From NCBI GenBank assembly GCA_937919625.1, contig CALFRK010000113.1, positions 1 through 64,000 on the forward strand: a stretch of 64,000 nt of DNA, written 5' to 3'. The stretch comes from an uncultured Ilumatobacter sp. Its GTDB lineage: Bacteria > Actinomycetota > Acidimicrobiia > Acidimicrobiales > Ilumatobacteraceae. The position numbers and the translations under genes were made by a program. The notes beneath the pieces were generated by a model. The model was not told where the DNA came from. It saw only the letters and a list, made by a program, of their open reading frames with translations, and ran no database searches. Shown piece by piece: positions 11,735 through 22,825 of this stretch. Each line of letters starts with the position of its first letter. Within the stretch, counting starts at the first letter, position 1.

Positions 11735-12902
11735 TCCGATCGCTCGGACCACGCCCAATCCGCTCCGCACAACGATCGACATCGCTCCGATCGATCCCAA
11801 AGTCACGGCGTTCCACGCCCGCATGCCGGCCTATTCGCCGACGATGCTGTTCGACGTGCCCATGCTGGCCACCCAGCTGGGCGTCGGGCGGTTGCTGGTG
11901 AAGGCCGAGACGCGTCGGATGGGGCTGCCATCGTTCAAGATTCTCGGCGCCTCGTGGGCCACGTACCGGGCGATCTGCGAGCACATCGGTTACGAGCCCG
12001 AGCCTTGGCGCAACATCAACGAACTGGCAGCAAACCTCGAGCATCTCAAGCCATTCAAGCTCGCCACGGCGACCGACGGCAACCACGGCCGGGCCGTAGC
12101 GTTCATGGCTCGGCTGCTCGGGTTCTCGTGCCACATCTATGTGCCGAAAGGCATGGTTGAGGCGCGTATCCAGGCGATCCGCAGCGAGGGCGCCCTCGTC
12201 ACCGTTGTCGACGGCACATACGACGAAGCAGTCGCCCGCTCGGCGCAGGAAGCCTCCGATCGTTGCCTTGTGGTCAGCGACACCTCGTGGGAGGGGTACG
12301 AAACCACGCCGGCGCGGGTGATCGAGGGCTACTCGACGATCTTCCACGAAATCGACGACGCGATCGACGCCAGCGGCCTACGTCACCCCGACATCGTGGT
12401 CATCCCGATGGGCGTCGGTGCCTTCATGGCGGCCGGTGTCAGCCACTACCGCGCCAACGCTGGCAAGGCCGTGATCGTCGGTGTCGAGCCGCTCGACGCC
12501 AATTGTGTGCAGGTATCTGCGCTGGCCGGCGAGATCACCGCGGTGCAGGGTCCGCACAACTCGATCATGGTCGGGCTGAACTGCGGAATGCCCTCGCTGA
12601 CCGCATGGCCACGCTTGTCGAAGGGCATCGATTGGTTCGCCTCTGTAGACGACGAGGCGGCATGCCAGGCGATGCGCGATCTGGCCGCGGTCGGGATTGT
12701 CTCCGGTGAAACAGGGGCAGCCGGGCTGGCCGGATTCGAGGCGCTGATTCGTGACGACGACTTCCGTTCAAGCACCGATCTCGCCAACGCCACCGTGTTG
12801 GTTGTGGTGACGGAAGGGGCCACCGATCCCGAGCACTACGAGCAGGTAGTCGGCCGCGGACACGAGACGATCGGCAGAGTCATCACGGCGGTCCGTGCCT
12901 AA
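11664..12902 (+). CDS. dpaL: Diaminopropionate ammonia-lyase-like PLP enzyme (DpaL/YgeX type)
   Basis: TGATG start; LPSFKILGASWA (PLP Lys), TATDGNHGRAVAFMARLLG, DTSWEGYETTPARVIEGYSTI, GLNCGMPSLTAWP, SGETGAAGLAGF. Confidence 0.82.
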   Translation: MDPGMDPAMNPAMKPAMKPGPSPVPIARTTPNPLRTTIDIAPIDPKVTAFHARMPAYSPTMLFDVPMLATQLGVGRLLVKAETRRMGLPSFKILGASWATYRAICEHIGYEPEPWRNINELAANLEHLKPFKLATATDGNHGRAVAFMARLLGFSCHIYVPKGMVEARIQAIRSEGALVTVVDGTYDEAVARSAQEASDRCLVVSDTSWEGYETTPARVIEGYSTIFHEIDDAIDASGLRHPDIVVIPMGVGAFMAAGVSHYRANAGKAVIVGVEPLDANCVQVSALAGEITAVQGPHNSIMVGLNCGMPSLTAWPRLSKGIDWFASVDDEAACQAMRDLAAVGIVSGETGAAGLAGFEALIRDDDFRSSTDLANATVLVVVTEGATDPEHYEQVVGRGHETIGRVITAVRA

Positions 12903-13026
12903 GTTGGCAGTTGCGCCAAAAGCGCGAGCCGATACGCGAACTACGACCAATCGTTACGGGGGAACATGCGGAGTCAAAAGCAGCGCAGCGACCTATCCGC
13001 TGGGTTTCCAGGCACAACTCCCAACT
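12902..13026. repeat. Long (~125 bp) palindrome-ended dispersed repeat, copy R1
   Basis: Starts aGTTGGCAGTTGCGCC and ends GGCACAACTCCCAACT (inverted); internal GCGAACTACGACCAATCGTTAC...GGGAACATGCGG matches copy R2 at 22700. Confidence 0.85.
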
Positions 13027-13043
13027 CAACGGGCTCGAGCGTT

Positions 13044-13856
13044 ATGACCAACCATCTGTGCGTCATCCGGGGCGGCGGTGATCTCGCCACCGGAGTTGCC
13101 TGGAGGCTTACACGCGCCGGTATCGCTGTCGTGGTGACCGAGTTGGCGTCCCCCCTCACGGTGCGTCGTACAGTGGCACTCTCGACCGCCGTCACCGAGG
13201 GCACGGTCGAGATCGAGGGCATGGTCGGCCAGTTGGCACCCACCGCAGGCGAAGCCGTAAACATCGTTCGTTCGGGACACGGCGATGCCGGTCGGATGGT
13301 CGTCGGAGTCGTCGTTTCGCCCGAGCTGCCCGATCTCAATGCCGATGTCGTGGTCGATGCCCGGCTCGCCAAACGCAACATCGACACGTCGATCGACGAC
13401 GCCCCGCTGGTGATCGCCCTCGGCCCAGGGTTCACAGCCGGCCTCGACTGTCACGCCGTCGTCGAGACGATGAGAGGACCTCACCTCGGGCGGGCACTCT
13501 GGACCGGCTCGGCCGAACCCAATACCGGCACCCCCGGCATCGTCGACGGCCGTGGCAGCGAGCGGGTCGTAAAGGCGCAGAACGACGGATCGGTTCGATG
13601 GGTCAGGGCGATCGGCGACGTCGTCGACGATCATGAGATGCTCGGTACGGTGGATCTGGTGCCGGTGCTCGCACCATTTACTGGAGTGATCCGCGGGCTG
13701 ATCCGCGATGGCAGCGACGTCACGGCGGGTCTGAAGATCGGCGACGTCGATCCGCGACTCGATGTGCAGGCCTGCCATGAGATTTCCGACAAGGCGCTGG
13801 CGATAGGCGGCGGCGTCGTCGAGGCGGTGCTGTGGTGGATACACCAATCCCGCTGA
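13044..13856 (+). CDS. yqeB: YqeB/EF2563-family selenium-dependent molybdenum hydroxylase system protein
   Basis: MTNHLCVIRGGGDLATGVAWRLTRAGIAVVVTE..., DARLAKRNIDTSIDDAPLVIALGPGFTAG, APFTGVIRGLIRDGSDV; the longer ORF start (12966) lies inside repeat R1. Confidence 0.85.
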   Translation: MTNHLCVIRGGGDLATGVAWRLTRAGIAVVVTELASPLTVRRTVALSTAVTEGTVEIEGMVGQLAPTAGEAVNIVRSGHGDAGRMVVGVVVSPELPDLNADVVVDARLAKRNIDTSIDDAPLVIALGPGFTAGLDCHAVVETMRGPHLGRALWTGSAEPNTGTPGIVDGRGSERVVKAQNDGSVRWVRAIGDVVDDHEMLGTVDLVPVLAPFTGVIRGLIRDGSDVTAGLKIGDVDPRLDVQACHEISDKALAIGGGVVEAVLWWIHQSR

Positions 13857-13912
13857 GCCCCATCCCATTGAGCCCCATCCCATTGAGCCCATCCCATTGA
13901 GCCCCATCCCGC
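13854..13912. repeat. 15-bp tandem repeat (tgagccccatcccat) at yqeB/yqeC junction, one unit 14 bp
   Basis: Four consecutive units; the third lacks one C (14 bp). Confidence 0.9.
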
Positions 13913-14622
13913 TGATCCCAATTCAACTGGCTCGGGTCGCCGAGGCGTTCGGTATCGGCGCACGTTCGCACATCGCCCTGGTGGGAGGCGGCGGCAAGTC
14001 AACGCTATTGCACGCGCTCGGTAGCCAGGTCACCGGATCGGTGGTGCTGACCTGCACCACCAAGATGGGCGCCGACCAGCACCTCGGCCGGCGGGTGTTG
14101 GTCTCACCCACCGACGACGAGGTCGCCGAGGCGGCGGCGCACGAGCTCCTGATGGTGTGGTCGAGCATCGATGGTCAAAAGGCGGTCGGTGTCGAACCCG
14201 GCAGGTGCGACGCCTGGTTCGAGCGTGTCGCCCACGTCGTCATCGAGGCCGACGGCTCGCGGCGACGGCCGTTCAAAGCACCCGCCGAATACGAGCCGAT
14301 CGTTCCGTCGACAGCGACGACCGTGATCAGCGTGATCGGCGCCGATGCCCTCGGCCGCGTGATCGCCGACCAGTGTCATCGACCGCTGCGAGTGGCAGCG
14401 CTGGTGGGCTGCCGGGCCGATGTGCGACTCGAGCCGTGGATGGCCGCCACCGTGATCCTGCACGAGCGTGGCGCCGCCAAGGCGGTTCCGCCAGGTGCCG
14501 AGCTGGCGGTGGCGATCAACAAGGTCGACGCTGGCAACGCAGCGCTGGTCGAGCAACTGATCGACGAACTGCGGCTTCGTCGCCCCGACCTTCGCATCGT
14601 CCCGATCGCCGCCCGGTACTGA
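13897..14622 (+). CDS. yqeC: YqeC-family selenium-dependent hydroxylase accessory protein
   Basis: LVGGGGKSTLLHALG P-loop, VVLTCTTKMGA, VVIEADGSRRRPFKAPAEYEPIVP; TTG start inside the tandem repeat. Confidence 0.83.
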   Translation: MSPIPLIPIQLARVAEAFGIGARSHIALVGGGGKSTLLHALGSQVTGSVVLTCTTKMGADQHLGRRVLVSPTDDEVAEAAAHELLMVWSSIDGQKAVGVEPGRCDAWFERVAHVVIEADGSRRRPFKAPAEYEPIVPSTATTVISVIGADALGRVIADQCHRPLRVAALVGCRADVRLEPWMAATVILHERGAAKAVPPGAELAVAINKVDAGNAALVEQLIDELRLRRPDLRIVPIAARY

Positions 14623-14781
14623 ATGACACCCGAGGCAGCACCCTCACACCAACGATCCGGTGACGGTACGCGCGAGCCCAGCCCGCCACGTCGAGCAGGG
14701 CGAACACTGAGGTGACGTGGTCGGCGTCTGTATCGTTCCAACACGAAGCCCGGCCAGATTGCTGATCAAAGCGCAGACTTC

Positions 14782-15804
14782 ATGAATCCAGCACCTTCAC
14801 TGCGAGTTCTGATCATCGTGTCGGCCTTCGTCGTCTCCATCTCGGGATGCGGGGCTGGCGACAGCCGTGGCGCGACCGACTCCGACGTGTCGGTTACGCA
14901 ACCGTCTAGTTCGGATCGCGACGACATCGTCGCCGAAGCACCAGGCCAGATTCCGGCGCAGGCTTCAGCGCCGAAAATCGTTGTTCAGACGACACCCGCT
15001 ACCTCCGGCATTCCAAGTCGAGCCGGCCTGGCCGACGCAGCCGCCGAAGCATCAACAGCCGAGTCCCACACCACGGATCTGTCAGACACACATATCGTCG
15101 TCTTAGGCAACTCGGTCGACCGAGTCGCTGGGATTCGGGAGGATGGCGACGGCGACGTGTGGCCAGACCTGATGAAGGCGATCCTCGGTCGCGATCCAGA
15201 ATTGGCAAACCTGACCGTTCAGAACGAGGCGCGGCCAGGTGCGACCATGGCCACCGTCAATACCTGGGGTAGCGAGAGCCATTTCCGTATGGTCACGCAT
15301 GTTCCCGAGGTGTTCAAAGGGTTCGACGAAGTGCAACTCGGCAGGACGGTCGTGATACTTGCGCCGAGCGTCATCGACCTTCAGCTCAACGGTGGCGACG
15401 TGGAGGCGGCCGTCTTAGCACTGCACGAGGTGGTAGACGTTCTCGATCCACTCGGCCTCAAACGGATCATCGTGCTCCCCATGAACCCACTTTCGAGCGT
15501 GCCGTTGCCCGCCTTAGGAATCGAAAATGTCACGGCTCTCAACCGTGACATCGCCGAGTTCAACTCGGCGATCGTGCGGCAGGCTCTCACCCCGCCTGGC
15601 TATTCGGTTTCACCATTGCTCGAAGCTGGATCCAACAATGGCGAACCTCGCTACTACGACGACTTCCGAAGCACAAACCTTCAGGGTGACACGACTGGTT
15701 CAGACGGATTGCACCTCGATCGCGAAGGACACATGCGGATCGCAACGGCGGTCAGCGATCTTCTCCTCCACACCATCTTCGAGATGCCCGTCGGCGACTC
15801 ATAG
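14782..15804 (+). CDS. Putative SGNH/GDSL-like secreted lipoprotein
   Basis: Lipoprotein signal (IIVSAFVVSISGCGAG); IVVLGNSVDRVAG ... QGDTTGSDGLHLDREGHMRIA (DGLHL near C-terminus). Confidence 0.6.
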   Translation: MNPAPSLRVLIIVSAFVVSISGCGAGDSRGATDSDVSVTQPSSSDRDDIVAEAPGQIPAQASAPKIVVQTTPATSGIPSRAGLADAAAEASTAESHTTDLSDTHIVVLGNSVDRVAGIREDGDGDVWPDLMKAILGRDPELANLTVQNEARPGATMATVNTWGSESHFRMVTHVPEVFKGFDEVQLGRTVVILAPSVIDLQLNGGDVEAAVLALHEVVDVLDPLGLKRIIVLPMNPLSSVPLPALGIENVTALNRDIAEFNSAIVRQALTPPGYSVSPLLEAGSNNGEPRYYDDFRSTNLQGDTTGSDGLHLDREGHMRIATAVSDLLLHTIFEMPVGDS

Positions 15805-15898
15805 GCGTGGATCCGCCGCCCGTGTTGCGCAACGTGTGGTCGGCGGCTGATCATGGTGCGGTCTCGATCGTGGGACACATCGATGGAGGGACCAGAAC

Positions 15899-16849
15899 AT
15901 GACGATCAGAATCGCACTCGCCGGGGCCGGGGCGTTCGGCATCAAGCACCTCGACGGGCTGGCAAACATCGACGGGGTCGAGGTGACATCGCTGGTCGGA
16001 CGGACGCTCGAGAAGACGCGTGCTACCGCGGAGCAGCACAACATCGCACACGCCACCACCGATCTCGCCGAGACGCTCGCCCGCGACGATGTCGACGCCG
16101 TGATCCTGGCAACGCCCACGCCGATGCACGCGCATCAAACGATCGCCTGCCTCGATGCCGGCAAGCACGTGCAGGTCGAGATCCCGCTGGCCGACAGCGT
16201 CGGCGATGCACGGGCGGTCGTCGCCAAACAACGCGCCACCGGTCTCGTCGCGATGTGCGGGCACACCCGGCGCTTCAATCCCAGTCATCAGTGGGTTCGC
16301 CAACAGATCCAGGCCGGCAAGTTTGCGATCCAGCAAATGGACGTGCAGACCTACTTCTTCCGGCGTACCAACACGAATGCGCTCGGAGAGGCGCGCAGCT
16401 GGACCGACCATCTGCTCTGGCACCACGCCGCCCACACCGTCGACCTGTTCTTGCACCAGACCGGCGGCACAATCGTGCAAGCCAACGCGATCCAGGGGCC
16501 GACCAATCCCGAGCTCGGGATCGCGATGGACATGTCGGTCCAGCTCAAGGTCGACACCGGCGCGATCTGCACGCTGTCGTTATCGTTCAACAATGACGGG
16601 CCGCTGGGAACGTTCTTCCGGTACATCGGCGACACCGCCACCTACATCGCCCGCTACGACGACCTAATCACCGGCCGCGACGAGGTGGTCGACGTATCGC
16701 GCGTCGACGTGCCGATGAACGGCATCGAGCTGCAGGACCGTGAGTTCATCGCCGCGATTCGTGAGGATCGCGAGCCGAATTCGAGCGTTGCCCAGGTTCT
16801 CCCCTGCTACGAGATCCTGCATGATCTCGAGCAACAGATCGACGACTGA
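15899..16849 (+). CDS. Gfo/Idh/MocA family oxidoreductase
   Basis: IRIALAGAGAFGIKHLDGLANIDGVEV; DAVILATPTPMHAHQTIACLDAGKHVQVEIPL. Confidence 0.9.
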   Translation: MTIRIALAGAGAFGIKHLDGLANIDGVEVTSLVGRTLEKTRATAEQHNIAHATTDLAETLARDDVDAVILATPTPMHAHQTIACLDAGKHVQVEIPLADSVGDARAVVAKQRATGLVAMCGHTRRFNPSHQWVRQQIQAGKFAIQQMDVQTYFFRRTNTNALGEARSWTDHLLWHHAAHTVDLFLHQTGGTIVQANAIQGPTNPELGIAMDMSVQLKVDTGAICTLSLSFNNDGPLGTFFRYIGDTATYIARYDDLITGRDEVVDVSRVDVPMNGIELQDREFIAAIREDREPNSSVAQVLPCYEILHDLEQQIDD

Positions 16850-16860
16850 TCGCAGCAGCA

Positions 16861-16881
16861 ACGTTGTGTCAGACACAACGT
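16861..16881. repeat. Short perfect palindrome ACGTTGTGTC-A-GACACAACGT between convergent genes
   Basis: 10-bp perfect arms; same core as the 33-bp palindrome family with a compensatory C/G to T/A change. Confidence 0.8.
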
Positions 16882-16885
16882 GACG

Positions 16886-18787
16886 TTAGGCGATGATGCC
16901 TATTGACTGGAGAGTGGCGATGATCGCATCGGCTGCTGATTCGGCGCTCATCGACGTGGTGTCGACGTGAACCTCTGCAACCTCGGGAGGCTCGTAGGGC
17001 GAGTCGATGCCGGTGAAGTTGGCCAGCTCTCCGGCGCGGGCCTTGGCGTACAGACCCTTCGGGTCACGCGACTCGGCGACGTCGAGCGGCGTGTCGACGT
17101 GGACCTCGATGAACTCACCCTGCTCGACCCGTGATCGAGCGAGCTGACGCTCGGCCCGGAACGGTGAGATGAACGAGACCAACACCACCAGGCCGGCATC
17201 GACCATCAGGCGCGACACCTCGGCGATCCGACGAATGTTCTCGACACGGTCGGCGTCGGTGAACCCGAGGTCACGGTTGAGACCGTGTCGAACATTGTCG
17301 CCATCGAGCAGATAGGTACGCACGCCGAGCAGGTGCAGTTTCGACTCGACGATGTTGGCGATCGTCGACTTGCCCGAGCCCGAAAGACCGGTGAACCACA
17401 CCACACCTGAGCGGTGGTTGTTGATCTCGGTACGGGCCTGCTTGTCGACCTGCACCTTCTGCCAGTGGATGTTGTGAGACCTGCGCAGAGCGAAATGCAA
17501 CAATCCGGCGCCGACCGTGTTGTGCGTGAGCTTGTCGATGATGACGAAGCCGCCGGTCTCACGATTGTGGTCGTACGGATCGAACGGGATCGGCCGGTCG
17601 AGGCTGAGGTTGCAGACCCCGATCTCATTCAAGTCCAGCGTGGTCGCCGCAAGATGATCAAGATTGTTGACGTCGATCCGATACTTCGGATGCCCCAACG
17701 TGACACCCACAGTGCGCGTACCGATCTTCATCAGATACGAGCGCCCCGGCAGCATCTCGTCTTCGTGCATCCAAACAATGTGTGCCTCGAACTGATCGGC
17801 CACCTCGGCGGGCGCGTCTCCGGCGCAGATCAGATCACCGCGGCTGGCGTCGATCTCGTCAGCCAGCGTGATCGTGACGGACTGGCCGGCGATCGCTCGA
17901 TCGAGATCGCCATCGAAGGTGACAATTCGATCGACCTTGCTGGTGGTTCCTGCTGGGAGCACTCGAACCAAATCGCCGGGCCGGATCGTGCCGCCCACGA
18001 TGCGTCCCGAGAACCCACGAAAGTCAAGGTTGGGCCGATTGACCCATTGCACAGGCATCCGGAAAGGCGCCTCGGCTAGATCGTCGTCGACCTGGACGGT
18101 TTCGAGGTGACCCATCAAGGTCGGGCCGTGATACCAGCGCATGCGCTGGCTGACGTCGACGACGTTGTCGCCCTTCAGCGCAGAGAGCGGGATGAACGTG
18201 ATGTCGTCGAGCCCGATCCGCCCGGCGAAGTCGCTGTACTCGGTCTCGATCGCCGAGTAGACCTCGTGCGAGTAGTCGACCAGGTCCATTTTGTTGATCG
18301 CCACGACGACACGCTTGATGCCCAGCAGCGACACGAGGAAGCTATGGCGCCGTGTTTGCGTCAGCACCCCCTTGCGAGCATCGATCAGGATCACGGCCAA
18401 ATCGGCGGTCGATGCCCCGGTGACCATATTGCGGGTGTACTGCTCATGGCCCGGCGTGTCGGCGACGATGAACTTGCGGCGCTCGGTGGAAAAGAATCGG
18501 TAGGCGACATCGATCGTGATGCCCTGTTCGCGTTCAGCCGAGAGGCCATCGAGCAGCAGCGCAAAGTCGAGGTCGCCACCCTGGGTGCCGACCTTGGCCG
18601 AGTCGGCGGCGAGGGTGGCGAGATGATCCTCGAATACCAGATGTGACTCGTACAACAGCCGACCGATCAGCGTGCTCTTGCCGTCGTCGACGCTGCCGCA
18701 GGTGATGAAGCGCAGCAGACTCTTGTATTGGTGCGACTCGAGATAGGCATCTATGTCGCTGGCGATCAGATCGGAGGCGTGTGCCAT
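16886..18787 (-). CDS. cysNC: Bifunctional sulfate adenylyltransferase subunit 1/adenylylsulfate kinase (CysN/CysC)
   Basis: [35 protein letters not shown] (GTPase) and [18 protein letters not shown] (APS kinase); start ATG 18787 overlaps cysD stop. Confidence 0.95.
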   Translation of the reverse strand: MAHASDLIASDIDAYLESHQYKSLLRFITCGSVDDGKSTLIGRLLYESHLVFEDHLATLAADSAKVGTQGGDLDFALLLDGLSAEREQGITIDVAYRFFSTERRKFIVADTPGHEQYTRNMVTGASTADLAVILIDARKGVLTQTRRHSFLVSLLGIKRVVVAINKMDLVDYSHEVYSAIETEYSDFAGRIGLDDITFIPLSALKGDNVVDVSQRMRWYHGPTLMGHLETVQVDDDLAEAPFRMPVQWVNRPNLDFRGFSGRIVGGTIRPGDLVRVLPAGTTSKVDRIVTFDGDLDRAIAGQSVTITLADEIDASRGDLICAGDAPAEVADQFEAHIVWMHEDEMLPGRSYLMKIGTRTVGVTLGHPKYRIDVNNLDHLAATTLDLNEIGVCNLSLDRPIPFDPYDHNRETGGFVIIDKLTHNTVGAGLLHFALRRSHNIHWQKVQVDKQARTEINNHRSGVVWFTGLSGSGKSTIANIVESKLHLLGVRTYLLDGDNVRHGLNRDLGFTDADRVENIRRIAEVSRLMVDAGLVVLVSFISPFRAERQLARSRVEQGEFIEVHVDTPLDVAESRDPKGLYAKARAGELANFTGIDSPYEPPEVAEVHVDTTSMSAESAADAIIATLQSIGIIA

Positions 18788-19731
18788 CAGAAGTACCCCT
18801 CCTGCTTCTTCTTCTCCATCGAGGCGGAGCCGTCGAAATCGATAATGCGGCCCTGCCGTTCTGACGTTGTGGTGAGCAGCATCTCCTGGATGATGCCGGT
18901 CAGCGAGTCGGCATCGCTCTCGATTGCCCCCGACAACGGGTAACAACCGAGGGTGCGGAACCGGACGTTCTTGACCATCGGCAGCTCGCCATCGCCGAGC
19001 CGCATGCGGTCGTCATCGACCATGATCAACACACCATCGCGGTCGACCACCGGGCGCGGTGCCGAGTAGTACAGCGGCACGATCGGGATCTGCTCGAGGT
19101 GGACGTACTGCCACACGTCGAGCTCGGTCCAGTTTGAGATTGGAAACACGCGCAGCGTTTCCCCGTTGCTGCGACGGGCGTTGTACGTGCTCCACAGTTC
19201 GGGGCGTTGACGCTTGGGATCCCACTGATGCTGCGCCGAACGAACCGAGAAAACACGCTCCTTGGCGCGCGACTTCTCTTCGTCGCGGCGGGCCCCACCG
19301 AAACACAGGTCGAACCGGTGTTGATCGATGACCTGCTTGAGTCCCTCGGTCTTCCACATGTCGGTGTGCACCGCCGAACCATGATCGAACGGGTTTATGC
19401 CACGCGCAACACATTCGGGGTTCTGGTGGACGATCAGGTCGAGCCCCAGCCGGGCCGCCGTCTGGTCACGGAACGCATACATCTCGTTGAACTTCCACGT
19501 CGTGTCGACATGCACCAAGGGGAACGGCGGCAACGACGGGTAGAACGCCTTGATCGCCAAGTGCAACATGACCGAGCTGTCCTTGCCGACCGAGTACAGC
19601 ATCGCCGGTCGATCGCTCTCGGCGACGGCCTCGCGCATGATGTGGATCGCCTCGGCCTCGAGCCTTTGCAGGTGTGTCAGCCGCCCGGCCGGAATGCGGT
19701 CTGAGCTCGGTCGATCAACGATGTCGGTCAT
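18787..19731 (-). CDS. cysD: Sulfate adenylyltransferase subunit 2
   Basis: [62 protein letters not shown]. Confidence 0.96.
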   Translation of the reverse strand: MTDIVDRPSSDRIPAGRLTHLQRLEAEAIHIMREAVAESDRPAMLYSVGKDSSVMLHLAIKAFYPSLPPFPLVHVDTTWKFNEMYAFRDQTAARLGLDLIVHQNPECVARGINPFDHGSAVHTDMWKTEGLKQVIDQHRFDLCFGGARRDEEKSRAKERVFSVRSAQHQWDPKRQRPELWSTYNARRSNGETLRVFPISNWTELDVWQYVHLEQIPIVPLYYSAPRPVVDRDGVLIMVDDDRMRLGDGELPMVKNVRFRTLGCYPLSGAIESDADSLTGIIQEMLLTTTSERQGRIIDFDGSASMEKKKQEGYF

Positions 19732-19846
19732 TCGTGTCTCCAGATGTGTCCAGCGGGCGCAACCCTTCGGCTATTCAACGGTAAGTCCGTGGAGAATACA
19801 CAGATTTCGAGAAACCGCCACTCTGGCCACTTCCTACCAAAGGTGA

Positions 19847-20824
19847 TCACAGCTCGGGGTGTGAAAGAACGTGCTGAACGGCGGCGACAATCTCGTCGTG
19901 AAATCGGCCGTCGGTGGCAACGATGCCACGGTTCTGGGCGAGCAGCCGACCGTGCGAAAAGTCGAGCGACAAACCGTCGACATCGGTGACCCGACCTCCT
20001 GCTTGTTCGACCACGAATTTGCCGGCGGCGTGGTCCCAGATCTTCTCGCGGTAGTCGACCCGAGTCGGCAGTCGCAAATAGATCGAGGCGTCTCCGCGGG
20101 CCACCGCGCCGTACTTGCACTGGCTGTCGATGCGATACGGCGCAGCGAGAACTCCCAACCGCTCGGTGATACGAGCTGAATGGCCGTGGTTCGAGTGCCC
20201 CGACTCGACCGATTCGCACACTCGCGCCTCGGCCAGCGACATCGGGGCTGTAACGACGGCAGGAGTCGGATCATCGACGCCCGGGTAATAGACCTCGCAC
20301 GAACCAGCGGTGGCGACGAAGATAGCTCCGTGTGAACCATCGGGGTTGGGCAGATTTGGGCAACCCAGTACACCCAACACCACCTCGCCATGTTCGATCA
20401 GGGCCAGGGCAATCGCGTACTGATCTCCACGCAGGAAACCTTTCGTGCCATCGATCGGATCGAGGGTCCAGAATCGGTCACCGAACCCGTCGCCGTCGCC
20501 AACCGAGATCCAGTCGAGCACACCGTCGGCGCTCACCTCGCCCCCTCGCTGGGCACGCACCAGATCGACCACACCGTCACGCAACACGGTGCGGCCACGT
20601 AGATCTGCCGAGTCCTCTTCGCCAACCAGATCGACCGCCCCGAGTCGCTCGGTCAAGGTGGCGCACACCACCGCCTGAGCAGCGAAGTCGGCGACCGTGA
20701 CCGGGCTGTCGTCGCCCTTGGTGAGGGTTTCGCCGGCAGCCAGGCGTCCCTGGGCGGCAGTGCACAGTTCGGATGCGGCCCTCACCGCCTCCAAGGCAGC
20801 CAGGCGCTCACGCTCAACGACCAA
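19847..20824 (-). CDS. cysQ: 3'(2'),5'-bisphosphate nucleotidase CysQ/inositol monophosphatase family
   Basis: GEEDSADLRG, FWTLDPIDGTKGFLRGDQYAIALALIE, WDHAAGKFVVEQAGGRVTDVDG; TTG start near 20824 (approximate). Confidence 0.85.
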   Translation of the reverse strand: MVVERERLAALEAVRAASELCTAAQGRLAAGETLTKGDDSPVTVADFAAQAVVCATLTERLGAVDLVGEEDSADLRGRTVLRDGVVDLVRAQRGGEVSADGVLDWISVGDGDGFGDRFWTLDPIDGTKGFLRGDQYAIALALIEHGEVVLGVLGCPNLPNPDGSHGAIFVATAGSCEVYYPGVDDPTPAVVTAPMSLAEARVCESVESGHSNHGHSARITERLGVLAAPYRIDSQCKYGAVARGDASIYLRLPTRVDYREKIWDHAAGKFVVEQAGGRVTDVDGLSLDFSHGRLLAQNRGIVATDGRFHDEIVAAVQHVLSHPEL

Positions 20825-21281
20825 AACGAGCCTCCGTTGCCGCTTGATACTCGTTGGCCATCTCAACCACGCTCGTCGGTAGCTCGCCTGAAACCAGATC
20901 GGCAACCGACACGGTTTCGAGCACACGCCGCAGGCTGCCGCGGATCGCCATCCAAACCAGAGGAAGTGCTTCCGCCGGCGCCGGGTATTCGAGCCCCCGC
21001 AGGCTCTCGTCGTGAACATCTGCGAGTGGCCCATCGACGGCACGAAAAACGTCGGCGAGCGTGATCTCCGAGGCCGCCCGCGACAGGGTGAACCCTCCGT
21101 CGGGCCCTCGTTTCGAGCGCACCAACTCGGCCCGCTTGAGGTCTCGCAAGATGTCGAGCAGGTACTTGAGCGACATGTCCTGATGGGTTGCAATCACCTC
21201 GGCCTTGACCGGTCCGGCGCCACCGACAGCCAACTCGCCCATCGCCCGCACGGCGTTGTCAACCCGCTCAGAGATCCGCAT
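20814..21281 (-). CDS. Rrf2 family transcriptional regulator without cluster cysteines
   Basis: MRISERVDNAVRAMGELAV...HQDMSLKYLLDILRDLKRAELVRSKRGPDGGFTLSRAASEITLADVFRAVDG; no Cys in the protein. Confidence 0.88.
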   Translation of the reverse strand: MRISERVDNAVRAMGELAVGGAGPVKAEVIATHQDMSLKYLLDILRDLKRAELVRSKRGPDGGFTLSRAASEITLADVFRAVDGPLADVHDESLRGLEYPAPAEALPLVWMAIRGSLRRVLETVSVADLVSGELPTSVVEMANEYQAATEARFGR

Positions 21282-21414
21282 CGTCGCCGACGCTACCCGT
21301 CGCGAACCTCGGCGCACCTTGCGGTCGATCTCTCCTGCGCCTTGCCGAAGCGCTACCCGGCGGCCCAAGATGGGCAGCGCGTCAATTCCGTCAACGACGA
21401 TCCCCGAGGTTCAT

Positions 21415-22699
<1,285 letters not shown>

Positions 22700-22700
<1 letters not shown>

Positions 22701-22825
22701 GTTGGGAGTGGCGCCTGGCGCCTGACCCGGTCGGCGAACTGCGACCAATCGTTACCGGGGAACCATGCGGTATCAAAAATAGTGCCGCTACCTATCTCTG
22801 AGATCCCTGGTGCGACTCGCCACTC
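22700..22825. repeat. Long (~126 bp) palindrome-ended dispersed repeat, copy R2
   Basis: Alignable over its length to R1; core GCGAACTGCGACCAATCGTTACCGGGGAACCATGCGG at 22734-22770. Confidence 0.85.

Noticed and set aside
13044-14622. Selenocysteine (in-frame TGA) in this cluster because of YqeB/YqeC
   Set aside because: Reading frames of the cluster are intact without TGA read-through; in this system selenium is held non-covalently, so no Sec codon is expected.
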